DNA from: Azolla caroliniana
Taxonomy: Eukaryota; Polypodiophyta
Length of the DNA: 64,000 nucleotides
Assembly (NCBI GenBank): GCA_043228905.1
Contig: JBHGNT010000013.1
Span: 8,742,001-8,806,000 of the forward strand
Reading direction: 5' to 3'
Part shown: in pieces, positions 43,226 through 54,209 of the stretch
How the letters are laid out: every line of letters starts with the position of its first letter
Numbering within the stretch: the first letter of the stretch is position 1
Program-made: the position numbers and the translations under genes
The notes under the pieces: model-generated
Told to the model about the DNA's origin: nothing
The model's input: only the letters and a program-made list of their open reading frames with translations
The model's database searches: none

Positions 43226-43718
43226 GTCCCTTTCATCATTCTGTATTTCTTCAGCCAACCTTCCCCATCTCACAAAACCCCATGTGTACGCCTGTTTACC
43301 ATAAATAGGATACAAAATTCTCAACACTCTTTTCCATACTGCTCTAGCTATATGACATACCCATAAAACATCCGTTTCATTGGGAAAACCACAATTGTCA
43401 CATTTTAAATCATGGCAATGCCCCTTCATCCATGATTTCACAGGGGTGCCATAATGTTCCAACAACCATCTAAACAAGACAACTTTTCTAGGAATTTGCA
43501 TGGCCCAGAGCCATTTCTAATAAGCATTTAACCAAGAGTGTCGTACATTACCCAAGTTCCAAATTTTACATGTTGTTGGCATAACAACCACACGCCTCCT
43601 TAGCAATTCTCTACCCATTTTTACCAAGTACTGAAAAAATGGGATTTGCTTGCCTAGAATTCCTTGTGTAATATGCTTTGCCATTTCCATTCATTGGGAT
43701 CCCACAAAAGTTTGTCAA

Positions 43719-45709
43719 TGGAAAGTGTACCTTACATACAATATCGACATTTTAATCGTTTATGGAGATCGAAGTTTAACAATGTGGTCATACCCCGCAA
43801 GGTCCAGATGGGTGTTTGTTCTATATGCACGAGTTTAAAAAGCATGGCAAAGAATGGGACAACAAATGAAGAAATAACAAAATATAAGAATTTATTGAGA
43901 GAACATCGAGAAAGCCAGGCGTTGGAAAGATATAAAGCTATGCACCATCATCAAAAAGTGCTTCAATCACCAGAAAGATAAATGTGCTTGATTATAGATG
44001 GGATGGATCAGAAGAAAACTTGTTTGCCACATTTTCGAAGGTTGTCCAAGGATGTTGGAGATGAATTCCTAGTGCAGATGCACTTAGTAGGATGTCTTCT
44101 GTATTGTTAGACAATAAGGCCTCAAGTGTTCCTAACTTATCCAAATATCCACAACGACCCTAATCTTATAGTGACAGTCATGCAAAGAGTTCTACAGAGT
44201 TGGCAAGGTTTACTCCCATCAGTACTGTACGTGCAACTTGACAACACGGCAAGAGAAAACAAGAACTCAATTGTGTTTGGTTATTTGAGCATGTTAGTAG
44301 ACAAGGGTATTTTCAAAAAGATTAAGGTCAACTTCTTGGTAGTTGGTCATACAGATGATCACATAGAGCAAATGTTTAGTAGGTTCTCAAAGAAATTAGC
44401 GAGGTGTGATGCTTTCACACTTCCTATGCAACATTTAGATGAAGTATATGATTTCAAAGGCTTTTGTTTGGATGGTGATGGGACTGGATGTAAGGTTCTT
44501 GCTCTGCTTAATAATATAAGTTTTAACCACGTCTTCCTCATCCAAAAAAATGTGGTTGGTCACAACCAGACCATGTTGTATGCCAAACAATACTCATCTA
44601 GTTCGCAATGGGAGCCACAAGACAAATGTAGGCTCTTATTGCATTTCCCAGATGCAATAATCTATGGTGTTGAGCAAATGCCCTATGACAACCATAAAAG
44701 ATTGATTGTTGGTCGTTCAATTGAAGAGCAAAAGATATATTGGATGTGGTGCCTTGAGGAAAAACAGAAAAATATTGAGCGAACCAAAAAGTACGCTGGT
44801 GATCAGGATGTGGATTGGTGGGATGTCTTCTTTAATCATCAACATACAATATTAGATAACCACTTTACAAGGTACTGGCCACTACAAAATCAATTTGAAT
44901 GGGCGCTTGGTGGGCCATCAATGGTGAGCACGACTCCTTTACAACCACTAGATAATCTTGAATTGACTAATCTAGTTCGTCCACGACAAAGAGATATTTA
45001 CGTGGGACCAAGATTATCGCATGTTGCAGAGGCGAGGTGGCAAGGCAATCTACATGAGCTACAAGTTGGTATGTTGGTTACAACATTAGCGGGGGGTGAT
45101 AAGTTGGGTCATCCCTTCTCAATTGCCAGAATCATTGAAATTATTCAGGATGATGAAGGCAATCAAGTAAAGTCTATTATGGTTTATTGGTATCATACCT
45201 CTTCCAAAGATGCATTTTCTGGGAAGTACTCTTTAGAGATGGTTAAGGATGTCGAAGGCACAAGCAAAAAGTGGAGAAGAAAGAATATACCAAGCACGTC
45301 TACTCTAGCACTTGATAATGTCGACATACTCGTGTATGACTTCTCCTTGACCAAAACATGCCATCTAGCAAAAAGTGGAGAAGAAAGAATATACCAAGCA
45401 TTCTACTCTAGCACTTGATAATGTCGACATACTCGTGTATGACTTCTCCTTGACCAAAACATGCCATCTAAGACAGACTACAATCAAGATAATAAAAGAG
45501 AAGATCCTAGATGGGACTGTTGATGCAACATAGAGACGAACAAGGAGTATGTCTCATAATCACGATGTCGTTGGATTGCAATTGGATGAAGATAATGCAT
45601 TGGTTGCTAGTGATGATGAGGATGAGACCTCACAAAGCTATTCTAGTTCATGGGGTGGGTTTGAAGGGGAAGGCGTATCTTTGGAAAGTGATGGATCTCA
45701 TATATGAAA
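43719..45709 (+). pseudogene. DUF7869-like, putative transposase-like protein, main part
   Basis: Continuation of 36330-36957 after the LINE. The segments are YIQYRHFNRLWRSKFNNVVI, VQMGVCSICTSLKSMAKNG (Cys pair), CLIIDGMDQKKTCLPHFRR, then the 430-codon frame 44126-45418 with VLYVQLDNTARENKNSIVFG and FLVVGHTDDHIEQMFSRFSK. These blocks are what I remember as the DUF7869 family. The conserved D (IIDGMDQ), D (QLDN) and D/E (TDDHIEQ) suggest an RNase H-like catalytic triad, which is inference. The C-terminal half contains VKSIMVYWYHTSSKDAFSGK, shared with a second copy at 54210. One stop lies at 43979 and another near 44108. A 104-bp duplication alters the C-terminus. Confidence 0.72.
45264..45471. 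repeat. 104-bp tandem duplication at the end of the DUF7869-like frame
   Basis: GCAAAAAGTGGAGAAGAAAG occurs at 45264 and 45368, and the following bases repeat almost exactly. Since 104 is not a multiple of three, the frame leaves the family sequence after TKTCHL and stops at 45418. The family-like tail (LRQTTIKIIKEKI) resumes after the second copy. Confidence 0.95.
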
Positions 45710-48700
45710 TGTAAATATTATATGTTACATCAATATGGAGATTCACAAATATGTATAAATATACATGTTAGTCATTTTGTAATTTTTGTACGTTCTCTTG
45801 TAAATTTCACGTGTCGATTATTAGGCGATTCAATTTCCGAAACCCTTTACGCATGCGATGGTTGTTTTTGTGAAATGACCTACTTTGTGCCTTTTTTGGA
45901 CGGAGTGTTCTTAAATTGCGACATATTACCTATTTCAAATGACCCGATATTAACACTCAATATGAAAACTAGAGTAAGAAGTTACTTTTGATAAGGATAC
46001 CAAAATATGTTATATCTTTGGCCTTGTTTTTGGGAACTAGAATCACCACTCCAAATTAGCAGTGAGTGTTTTGTAAGCTCCTACTACCTACCACTACAGA
46101 TTAGGCTATGAAGCTAAGGAAGAACCACATTTGGACCTTAATTTTTACATTTCTAGACTCTAGTTGTTAATTTTTGTACTCTTGTTTCCATTCTAATTTT
46201 CATTCTTGTATGATCCTTCTTGCCATCGTTCTTGTTTGTATCCACCAGTGCTCCTTACCTCTACACATGGTATTGCCCACATTATTGTTCTTGTTTGTGG
46301 TGTGGTGTGTTTGCCTCTTGTGATCACTACTTGCTCCTCTTCTTGTCTCACCTACTTGTTCACTCCGGTAACGTTTCTACCCTTTACACTCCATTTTTTC
46401 ACATCACTTGCTTCTCGTTACCATCATTGCTCATGGTTGTTATGTGTTCGATGCTATGTACATCATGCATGCTCGATAGACCTCCACTTTGGTAACCGTT
46501 GTGCCTCCCCATCTTTTGTTGTTGTAAAGATCGTGGTTGTGTGTTGCAACCACTGGGGTTATGTCACTCAGGGACGATCGATATGACAAGGCGTCACACA
46601 ATTGGTGCGACTAGATGGATGTAAAGTTGTTGAGAAAAGAAAACTAAAACTGATTCAAAAACTCTTAGGAGATTTGTTTGCCAAAAGGATGGTTTGGCAG
46701 TATGTGAACTCACGTAGGGAAGAATGGAATGGCTTTTGAGATGAATCACTTGGTTGGACCTTTGTCTTTTTCTTTCGTTGACCTCACAAAATTTGTTTGC
46801 CAAAATGAAGTGCTTTGGCTGAACTTGAACTCATGTCTATCTAGAGGCAAACGACTTCAAAGCTCCTCTTTTTCTTGTCTTTCTTTTCGTTTCCTTAAAA
46901 GTTTTTGTATTTTTGTATTTATTGTCTGTGACTTGACTGTGACCTCTTTGTTGTTGTGCAGGAGACAATCTCCTTCAAAAACCACTTTTGCCACCGCATT
47001 CAATGAATGGGTGGCTTGCTTCTTCGATCTTCCTCCGTCTTCACGTGCTAGTGCTATTTAATGGTGGGGGCCGCCTCATTCTTCTTCGATCTCTTCTCAC
47101 TTCTTGCAATCAATCTCCTACTTTGCTCCTCCATCGATCTCCACGAGCTCCTCCCTTTGCTCGCTTTCCTCAAGGACTTCATCCTTACGCTCTATGAAAT
47201 TCGGTTCAATGTCATCTCTTCTCTTGGACAACTTCATCTTTTTCTTGCAATCCGCATCCGTATCTTAGTTTTGTACAATTTGTTCAAGTAGTAGGTAGCC
47301 TTATCAGTCAATATATGTATGTTAGCGAAATAGAAATAATGTTCCTAGAATTCCTACAAGGTATTAGTTGTCAAGAACTCCTAGTGAGGATTGAACCATT
47401 GCTTACAAAACTAGGAATAGTCTTTCCTCATCTACTCAATCATGTAATGAAAGTCAAAGAAGGTTAGTTTTTCATTTCAACGTTGAATTTTCTTTTTCCT
47501 TTGTTCTACCATTTAAAATCCCCCACCTACAAGGTTGGGAAGAGTTTTTTGTAATGATAGTCAATCCGATTGGTCATGTTGCACCATCGCAAACACTGAA
47601 ATACCATCATCATCTGTTTTGAGAAGGGCATGACTATAAAGCATCAAATAAAATTGTGCTCATGCATAAAAGATCATTCGCATAGTTAATGGAAAGAAAA
47701 CAATACATATATCAAAGTGAATACTACCATAACACAAATCCTAAATATCAAGAACATTACACACCTGAGAAAATGGAGTCTCAAACCAACAATTGGATGC
47801 CCTTTTATGCTATAAATAAGTTCATGAATTGCACTAGGGCAAAGAAGATTGGCAAGCAAGACAACTTCATTCAAGTTGAGATTTAATGTATGGGTATGCC
47901 TAAGGACCAAGAGGTGTTTGCTTGTATGTATCATAGAAAATAATAAATAGATGTTACTACTAGCATCAAAGCAACACACAAACCGCTTTTGCAGCATTTT
48001 TTTTCATTTTTTAGAGAAATTTTAAAATGAAGTTTGAAATAGTGCCCATTATTTTATTCAACTTTGCTAACAGAACATAATTTCACATTTTATCAATGAC
48101 AACTTCAGTAATGTTATTTGAACTCATAATTGCACAATCTAAACATGTCTCAATTAGGACTGTATTATAACCGTATTTAAAATGAAATTCTACCATTGTT
48201 CTTTTAGACAAATGCAGCTTCAACACAAGAAATGAGTACATATAAGAGATTATTAGTTTTGTAAACGTGTCAAGTTGAATGAATGATTCTGATGTTTTAC
48301 TTAGTCTAAACTAATGTGTTGGATTCTAGCCATAGATGACCAAAGTTTTCTTGTTTAAATAGTGGTATTTATTTTCCTTATGATGAATACATTTCATAAT
48401 TCATGAGTTTTGTGAAGGTGTTAACTTGAAGGTTTTTTCAAAAAAATTCACATCATTCCTATCAAATGCCATAGAAGAATGAAATATGCATATTTGTGTA
48501 ATGTAGAAAATCTAGCCCATGAGAACTGTTAACCAACCTAATCCATAACCATTGCCACAGTAATGCAAAACCAACCAAGTAGACCTCTTTGGAAACCAAC
48601 AACATAAAGAAAGCTTGTTCTCTGTACCTAATAACATTTCTACCTTGGTTACATAAATTTCTTATAGAAAATTGACATCGAGATCAACATAGAGAAACAC

Positions 48701-49159
48701 TTGGGCTAGAACATTCCTTTCAGAAAATATTCCTCTAAACATGATATCTATTGGAATTTCAATAGAAGAATACACTTTTTAAGGGCAGAAATCCTACGTA
48801 TGAAGTCTATGCCACTTACAACCTATGGAGGAAACAATTCTTACATGTAGAGAAACACAGCAAGCTGCCATTTACTCAGCTTTTGCCATGTAGCAATTCA
48901 AATAAACCATAAACATCATAAGCTATGATGAGCTTCTATTTCGCAAACATGGTGATATATACGTATTATGCACTTTCTCAGCTCCTTAGGAATATCAGGT
49001 CACAGGATTAAAGCATTACACAGTAAAGAGAACCTTCATGAGTATATTCTTACAGATCTAACCTTCAAAAAGTTTTCCATGTAATGAATAGGTCATAGCT
49101 TTTTCCACGTTAGTCTCAAAGTGGCAGAGAAAAGGTAACATGTTAGACAAACAAGAGGC
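45710..49159. other. Long AT-rich stretch without a recognised gene
   Basis: No domain or transposon protein recognised on either strand. Around 46630-46850 two patches sharing GATTTGTTTGCCAAAA and a CTTTGGC-like core look like a weak duplication. Open frames at 46206-47291 are hydrophobic or serine-rich products of pyrimidine-rich DNA. The region could hold a DNA-transposon end, but no terminal repeat was found. Confidence 0.45.
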
Positions 49160-50823
49160 CTAACTTTGATCGACTCCTGATGAAGAATTTTCTTTCTGGT
49201 CACTTACAATGTCATGGGAGATGACCGGTGGTGGCCCTGCACATGCCCTGAGCACTGCTTCTACCTGAATTTCAAACACCACCATATCAAATCACAAGTA
49301 CATATGAAATCATCACACAAGTTCATCTCCTGTAAACAGATTTCCTGAGAGAATTTCATGACTCTCATGAATTATGCCACTCATCCGAACTTATGAACAC
49401 TTAACCAACACGTGAAAATATCTTCTCTTATTTGGACTTTAGTGTTTCGGAACTTTGATTCTGAAGTAGAACGCAACGAATTCAACAAACATAATAAACT
49501 ACTACATGATGGCAGACAAGATCGTCCTCACGTTATTGAACCCAACAAGATGATAGAGTAGCATCGATTGTTAAATAATGAACCCATAACTGGGTATTTC
49601 AATCAATTGCCAAAAGAATGATAGGAAAAGTCGAACATTAAGGTGAAGGTCTTTTGAGGATCTATAGACAACTCTATATACAAATTGATTTCAGCCACAA
49701 AATCTGCATAAAGAATATCATAGCCATTTCAATTTGAACTAGTAAAACTCAAAAATGCTTTAAGTTTGTCCATTTCTACAGTGTATGTACGCAAGTGTGC
49801 ATGTACAACTGTGGGTATGAGTGCATATGCACATGGGTGGGTGCACGTTCACATAGTTTTGGCAGGTAAGGGGTTTATATGACTTACGTTTTTTGAGTAA
49901 AATGTCAAAACTAGACTATGTCTGGAATGCATGCAACCCAAGAAATATTTATTTAATCAAACAACATCACTCTGAGTGGCGATGGTGCAAACTCGTTACA
50001 CTTTACCTTCTGGAAAGAACTTTGACTAAGTTCATATAACGTAGAACGACTAGCTGCCCTTTTTTGACATTCATTTTCTTGGCCATGCAAACTTATGGAT
50101 GCGGTGAAAGAACACATGAGCAATGAAATACAGCCATACTATTTATCCTTTGCTGCTGGTTGTATGAACCCTTTAAAACCCCTTTTCTAAAGGGAACTCA
50201 TAGGTCCTGTGAAGGAACATGCAGACAATATATTCATATTATTCTCCTATAGTAAGCTGCACTCCGTTTCTGATGTTGCTCAATTCACCGTTAAACAATT
50301 GTGCTGTTTAGATGAATTCATTTACATCAATGGGTATGATAACACAGACCGACCTTTGGGCTCCTTAAGTCCAACGTTTCAAGAATCTTTAAGATAAGAA
50401 ATCTTGAACTTGGACACCTTAAGTTTTATCTGGAACTCTCCGAGGGGAAACAAACTCATCCATTTTAGATTCATCCAAGACGGGGATGAAGAAAGCAACA
50501 TAGTGATCACTTGTGTAGTTAATCATACTTCTTTGGATACACTAGGACAGTGAATTCTCCAGATTAATGTTCAACAATACCTCAAAATTAATATTAATGA
50601 TACAAGCATTGCCATTTTCCTTAGAGCACAGGACAAGGAAGAGGCCATGACGGATTGATTGCAGAAACCGCAGATATGAGGTGTTCCTGCATCCTTCTAA
50701 ATAGATAGATTGTATTTCTCACACTACTCTCTCTTAGTAAACATGGGCATACACACTCGCTTTCATAAAATCAGATGTGAAAGCCAATACGCAGCACACA
50801 AAAGAAAAATATACAGAAAACGA

Positions 50824-50868
<45 letters not shown>

Positions 50869-50994
50869 GGCTACTCTGCGTGCTCTCTTCTTGGCATTGG
50901 CTCGGCGTGTGCTGTTCATGGCCCACTGCTTCCAGACCAGGCCACCTGTTGTCTTCTTCACGATCTCTACAACCCTTGTCCCTGCAAAAGCCAT
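49160..50994 (-). CDS. Small two-exon gene, 77 residues, function unknown
   Basis: Exon 1 is 50994-50866 and encodes MAFAGTRVVEIVKKTTGGLV, WKQWAMNSTRRANAKKRARR and VAQ. It ends CAG before a GT donor. Exon 2 is 49264-49160 and encodes VEAVLRACAGPPPVISHDIV followed by SDQKENSSSGVDQS and TAG, after the acceptor ATTCAG. Both exons are in phase 0 and together give a clean 77-residue protein: a basic amphipathic N-terminus (rich in Arg, Lys and Ala, possibly organelle-targeting or RNA-binding) and an acidic, serine-rich tail. I do not recognise the family. Each exon is too short to be convincing alone. The support is the matching phase, the splice sites and ordinary codon use. The leader and the intron start are GA/CT microsatellites. 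Confidence 0.55.
49265..50865 (-). other. Intron of the small two-exon gene
   Basis: 1601 bp. It begins with a CT microsatellite on the minus strand (GA at 50827-50863 on the plus strand) and is otherwise AT-rich. The plus-strand open frame at 50209-50397 lies inside and shows no family features. Confidence 0.5.
50827..50863. repeat. (GA)n microsatellite
   Basis: Uninterrupted GA repeat of about 18 units, just inside the donor end of the intron. Confidence 0.95.
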
Positions 50995-51036
50995 CTGTCT
51001 GTCTGTCTGTCTGTCTCTGCTTCTTCTCAGTCTCAG

Positions 51037-51091
<55 letters not shown>

Positions 51092-51647
51092 CCCTGCTTC
51101 GGTCTCCCTCTCAATGTCTCAGGAGGCGCCCTCTTGCGTTAATAAATAATATACATAAGTAGTTTCGTAAGTAGTAATACATACATAGTTACTAGTAAAT
51201 AGTAGAGTATAAATCCATAGATTTTATTATCACTCTCTTCCAAGGACAAATGTCTATTGGTGGTGTATGAGACCAAAAATAACACATTTTCACGCAGTAC
51301 AGTACATATGACAGTGAGTGACCAACGACTCCTTGTGTTAAAGAACTTCACTAATGAAAGATGCAATCAAGAGAGTGCACATCATGACTTTGAAAGAAAT
51401 TCGTACAAGTTTGGTCGAAGATGAGTGGACAACATAGTTGGATGTGATCTAAGGCAGAGCATTGTATCAAAATGTGTTTAGGGCTAAGTGTTCATAGTCA
51501 ATTATTCTCATCAGTTGTGGTTCAGATGGCAAACATTGGGGTGGGCTCTAACATGTATTGATGTGTGTTGTTTCCGTTGTTGGTACAAAACATGGTTATG
51601 TAGCTAGGTGCAACATATGTAGTATAATGTGTTTATAGCTGTACATT
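50995..51647 (-). promoter_or_regulatory. Leader and promoter side of the small gene, microsatellite-rich
   Basis: It contains (TCTG)n at 50996-51015 and (CT)n at about 51039-51088 on the plus strand, seen as GA-rich leader on the minus strand. Beyond 51130 the DNA is AT-rich with TAGTAA/TACATA repeats. No TATA box can be assigned with confidence. Confidence 0.4.
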
Positions 51648-51687
51648 ACAAGAACATGCTAAATATGTCCGCTTTGTTTTACAAACA

Positions 51688-52420
51688 TTGCGTGACAAAC
51701 AGTTTTATGTGAAGATCTCAAAATGTGAGTTCTTCAAGAAATCAATTCCTTGTCTTGGACATCTCATAACCAAACGAGGAGTTGAAATTGATCCTTCTCG
51801 CATCGAGAAAATCAAGCTTTGGCCCACTCTTCAGAATATTCGAGAAGTTCGATCATTCCTTGGTTTTGTCGGGTTTTTGCAAAAATCTCTTCGTAATTAC
51901 TCCCAATTGACGACGTTGTTTATTGATCTTCTAAAAGGTCAAACGCGTAAGTCTACAAAACCTATTGTGTGGAATGCTACACTAGACCTCACCTTTAAGG
52001 AACTCAAGGACCTGGTATGCAAGGCTCCTTCACTTCTTTTACCCGATCCTTCAAAACCTTTTGAGGTTGAAACTGATGCAATTGATTATGCTGTAGGTGT
52101 TGTCTTATATCAAGATGGTAAACCAATAGCATTCGAGAGTAAGAAACTTGATTCTGCTCAATGTCGGTATACCGTTCAAGAAAAGGAATTATTTGCAGTT
52201 ATACATGTGCTCAAAACATGGCGCCATTATCTTTATGGAAATCACTTTGTGGTAACTACGGACCACTTGTCCTTGAAATATTTCTATGACCAACAAGACC
52301 TGAAAGGTCGTAAGGCACGATGGGCAGATCTCATCTAGGACTTTGATTTTTCCATACGATATTGTAAAGGTTCCATGAATACAGAACGAGTAAATCAAAT
52401 TATTGAGCTCATGCTTTGAG
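51688..52420 (+). pseudogene. Gypsy reverse transcriptase end and RNase H
   Basis: Open from 51688 to a TAG at 52336, which replaces an expected codon in the DLI-stop-DFDFSIRYCKG stretch. The RNase H acids (ETDAID, KEL, TTDHLSL) are present. Confidence 0.88.
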
Positions 52421-52439
52421 CATATGTTGGTATAAAACC

Positions 52440-53159
52440 AACAAAAATGGGAACATTATCTCCCAATTTTGGAGTTTGCTTATAACAACTCCAAGCATAC
52501 GTCGACGGGATATAGTCCTTTTATGTTGATGTATGGTTTTCAGCCACGAGCCTCGATTGATGTTAATATACATCATGATGAGTTGCAAAGTACGCAAAAC
52601 TTTCTTCGGGATATGCAAGATATGTTGCATATTGCACGAGATAATATAAAAACAACTCAAGATAGAGTGCGTTTTTATGTCGATCATCATAGGCAACCTC
52701 GTGTATTCAACCCTGGACAAAAGGTATTTTTACGTGTACCTCACAATTCTAAGGCATTGTCTATGGGTAAGTGCGCTAAGTTAGCCCCACGGTTTTGTGG
52801 ACCTTTTACAATCCTCAAACGCATTGGGTCATCAGCCTATCGTCTCGCTCTTCCCGATGGTGTTGGAAATCATCCAGTCTTTCATGTGAGTTGTCAAAAA
52901 GAACTTCTAGGTTCTGGCGACAATATAGTTACAACTGAAACTCTGGTTACTTCTGAAGAATTATCTTCTAAACCACATGTACCAGAAAAAATTCTCAATG
53001 TTAAAACAAAAAAATTACGTACTAAAGAAATCTGAGAATTTAAAATAAAATGGATGGATAAATCAATAAAAGATGCCACCTAGGAACGCGAAAATACTCT
53101 AAGAACTAACCTCCCTAACTTTCCATTGCAAGAGTGCAATGTTTTAAAGAGGGGGAGTA
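52440..53159 (+). pseudogene. Gypsy integrase C-terminus and chromodomain
   Basis: The frame at 52469-53035 reads FQPRASIDVNIHHDEL, RFYVDHHRQPRVFNPGQKVF, FCGPFTILKRIGSSAYRLAL and HPVFHVSCQKELL, followed by a chromodomain start (PEKILNVKTKKLRTKEI). A TGA (53033) and a TAG (about 53081), probably replacing tryptophan codons, interrupt the chromodomain. Confidence 0.88.
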
Positions 53160-53740
53160 TGTTACGGGCATGACCATATAATATCCCGTGGTGAGAATTT
53201 ACCGTAGTATTCTATACACGTGGATAAGTGTGAGGGTTAAACGAGAGTGTAAAGAAGGGGTGGATTACTTTTAAATCCTCGGCATTGAGACAACCCTTTA
53301 GGCCAAGTGTAAACATGGCTAGGGGCCCTGGGTATCGCTATAATAGAGGCCTAGCTACCCTCATTTCATCATCTTGTTGACTACGTCGAGACTCTGTCTT
53401 GTGGTCGGTCAACTCTTGTAGTGAGCGCGCCAGCACCAGCTACAACTCGACGCCACGACGGTGGTATGGGACGCCAATCGAGGCTCGAGTTCGTCTCGAT
53501 CCCTTCGCTCGGGGGTGGTCGGGTGGATCGACACCCTTCTTTCTCTCTCTCCTTTCTTTCTATCTACCTAGATCTATCCTTATCGAATGCTTACTTTAGT
53601 ACATGTCTCTAATACCCAAGCAGGTACTTGTGCATCTTGTATGACCAAGATGCGTAGTTGGATCTGTCGAGCTTCTCCACTGGGAGCGAGCTAGCCATTC
53701 CTCTATCCATTTGTTTTTGTTTTGTTCTTTACAAAGGTTA
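53160..53740 (+). repeat. Probable 3' LTR of the deleted Gypsy element
   Basis: It begins TGTTACGGGC directly after the polypurine tract. The partner LTR is absent from the window, so the right end cannot be fixed. A Copia leader starts by about 53740. Confidence 0.6.
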
Positions 53741-53792
53741 GGTTTTCTTCTTGCGAAAGAAAATGTCGGCTACAGAGGTTCTCAACCCTCGC

Positions 53793-53804
53793 GCTCTGAT
53801 ACCA
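53793..53804 (-). other. Primer-binding site (tRNA-Met type) of a truncated Copia element
   Basis: The minus strand reads TGGTATCAGAGC, immediately inside the LTR at 53805. A short leader continues to about 53740 and then stops. Confidence 0.88.
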
Positions 53805-54209
53805 TGTAGAAACAAATAGCGTGCGGAAGCAATAGAAAATAGAAAGCAGAAAACAAGTTTAATGGAGAGCTTAACAGTACGCGAGAGAGACAGAGACAAA
53901 GCGAGAGCACACAGAAACTCAATTCAAAAAATACTACTCAGTCTGTACATCGTATGTGTTCAGTGAACACTTTTATACAAGTCCATCCGAACTGACAGAA
54001 GTACGGTGTACTTCAATGCTCACACGAGTGTCTAACACTAACTACGAGATATTAACTCCCTAGTAGACTAGCTGCTACTTGGCTTCTGGTTACTGCTTGA
54101 TCCAGCTAACCGGCTCCCCAGCTCACCGGCTCACTTGTTCATCGGCTCACCCTTCTGGATGCCGATCTAGCTCAGGCTTATTAAGCCGATCCGGATCCGG
54201 TTGAGCTTG
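53805..54209 (-). repeat. Copia 5' LTR (TGTAGAAACAAATAGCG family)
   Basis: Starts TGTAGAAACAAATAGCGTGC next to the primer-binding site and ends near GGTTGAGCTTGCC, where DUF7869-like coding sequence begins. The same family appears at 2861-3013 (right end) and 63942-64000 (left end). The element seems to have inserted into the second DUF7869-like copy and lost its interior. Confidence 0.82.

Larger units (their letters stand above)
36958..43718 (-). mobile_element. 5'-truncated LINE inserted in the DUF7869-like gene, itself split by a Gypsy element
   Basis: It is bounded by an exact 15-bp duplication. The minus-strand 3' end lies at 36958 in a (TTTA)n-like tail. Coding remains are MQIPRKVVLFRWLLEHYG, LKCDNCGFPNETDVLWVC (43121-43501, zf-RVT), then, on the far side of the Gypsy element, VVWMLWKARCKCVFQNVKP (37182-37499). 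Reading through the removed Gypsy (one GTCCC copy kept) gives a continuous LINE protein, which proves the nesting. Endonuclease and most of the reverse transcriptase are missing, so it was truncated at insertion. Confidence 0.9.
51648..53159 (+). mobile_element. Internally deleted Gypsy chromovirus remnant
   Basis: The order on the plus strand is the end of the reverse transcriptase (RDKQFYVKISKCEFF, FLGFVGFLQKSLRNYS), RNase H (FEVETDAIDYAVGVVLYQDG, VQEKELFAVIHVL), then a jump near 52430 directly into the integrase C-terminus (LEFAYNNSKHTSTGYSPFML) and chromodomain. The integrase core is deleted. The polypurine tract (AAAGAGGGGGAGTA, 53146-53159) precedes the 3' LTR. The front of the element is missing. 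The family differs from the nested Gypsy at 37.5-43.2 kb. Confidence 0.9.

Noticed and set aside
46015-46050. GGCCTTGTTTTTGGGAACTAG as a DNA-transposon terminal repeat for the DUF7869-like unit
   Set aside because: It resembles plant transposon ends, but no inverted partner was found on the far side of the methyltransferase.
46206-47291. Several open frames of 70-126 codons
   Set aside because: Hydrophobic or serine-rich products of pyrimidine-rich DNA, overlapping each other, no motif.
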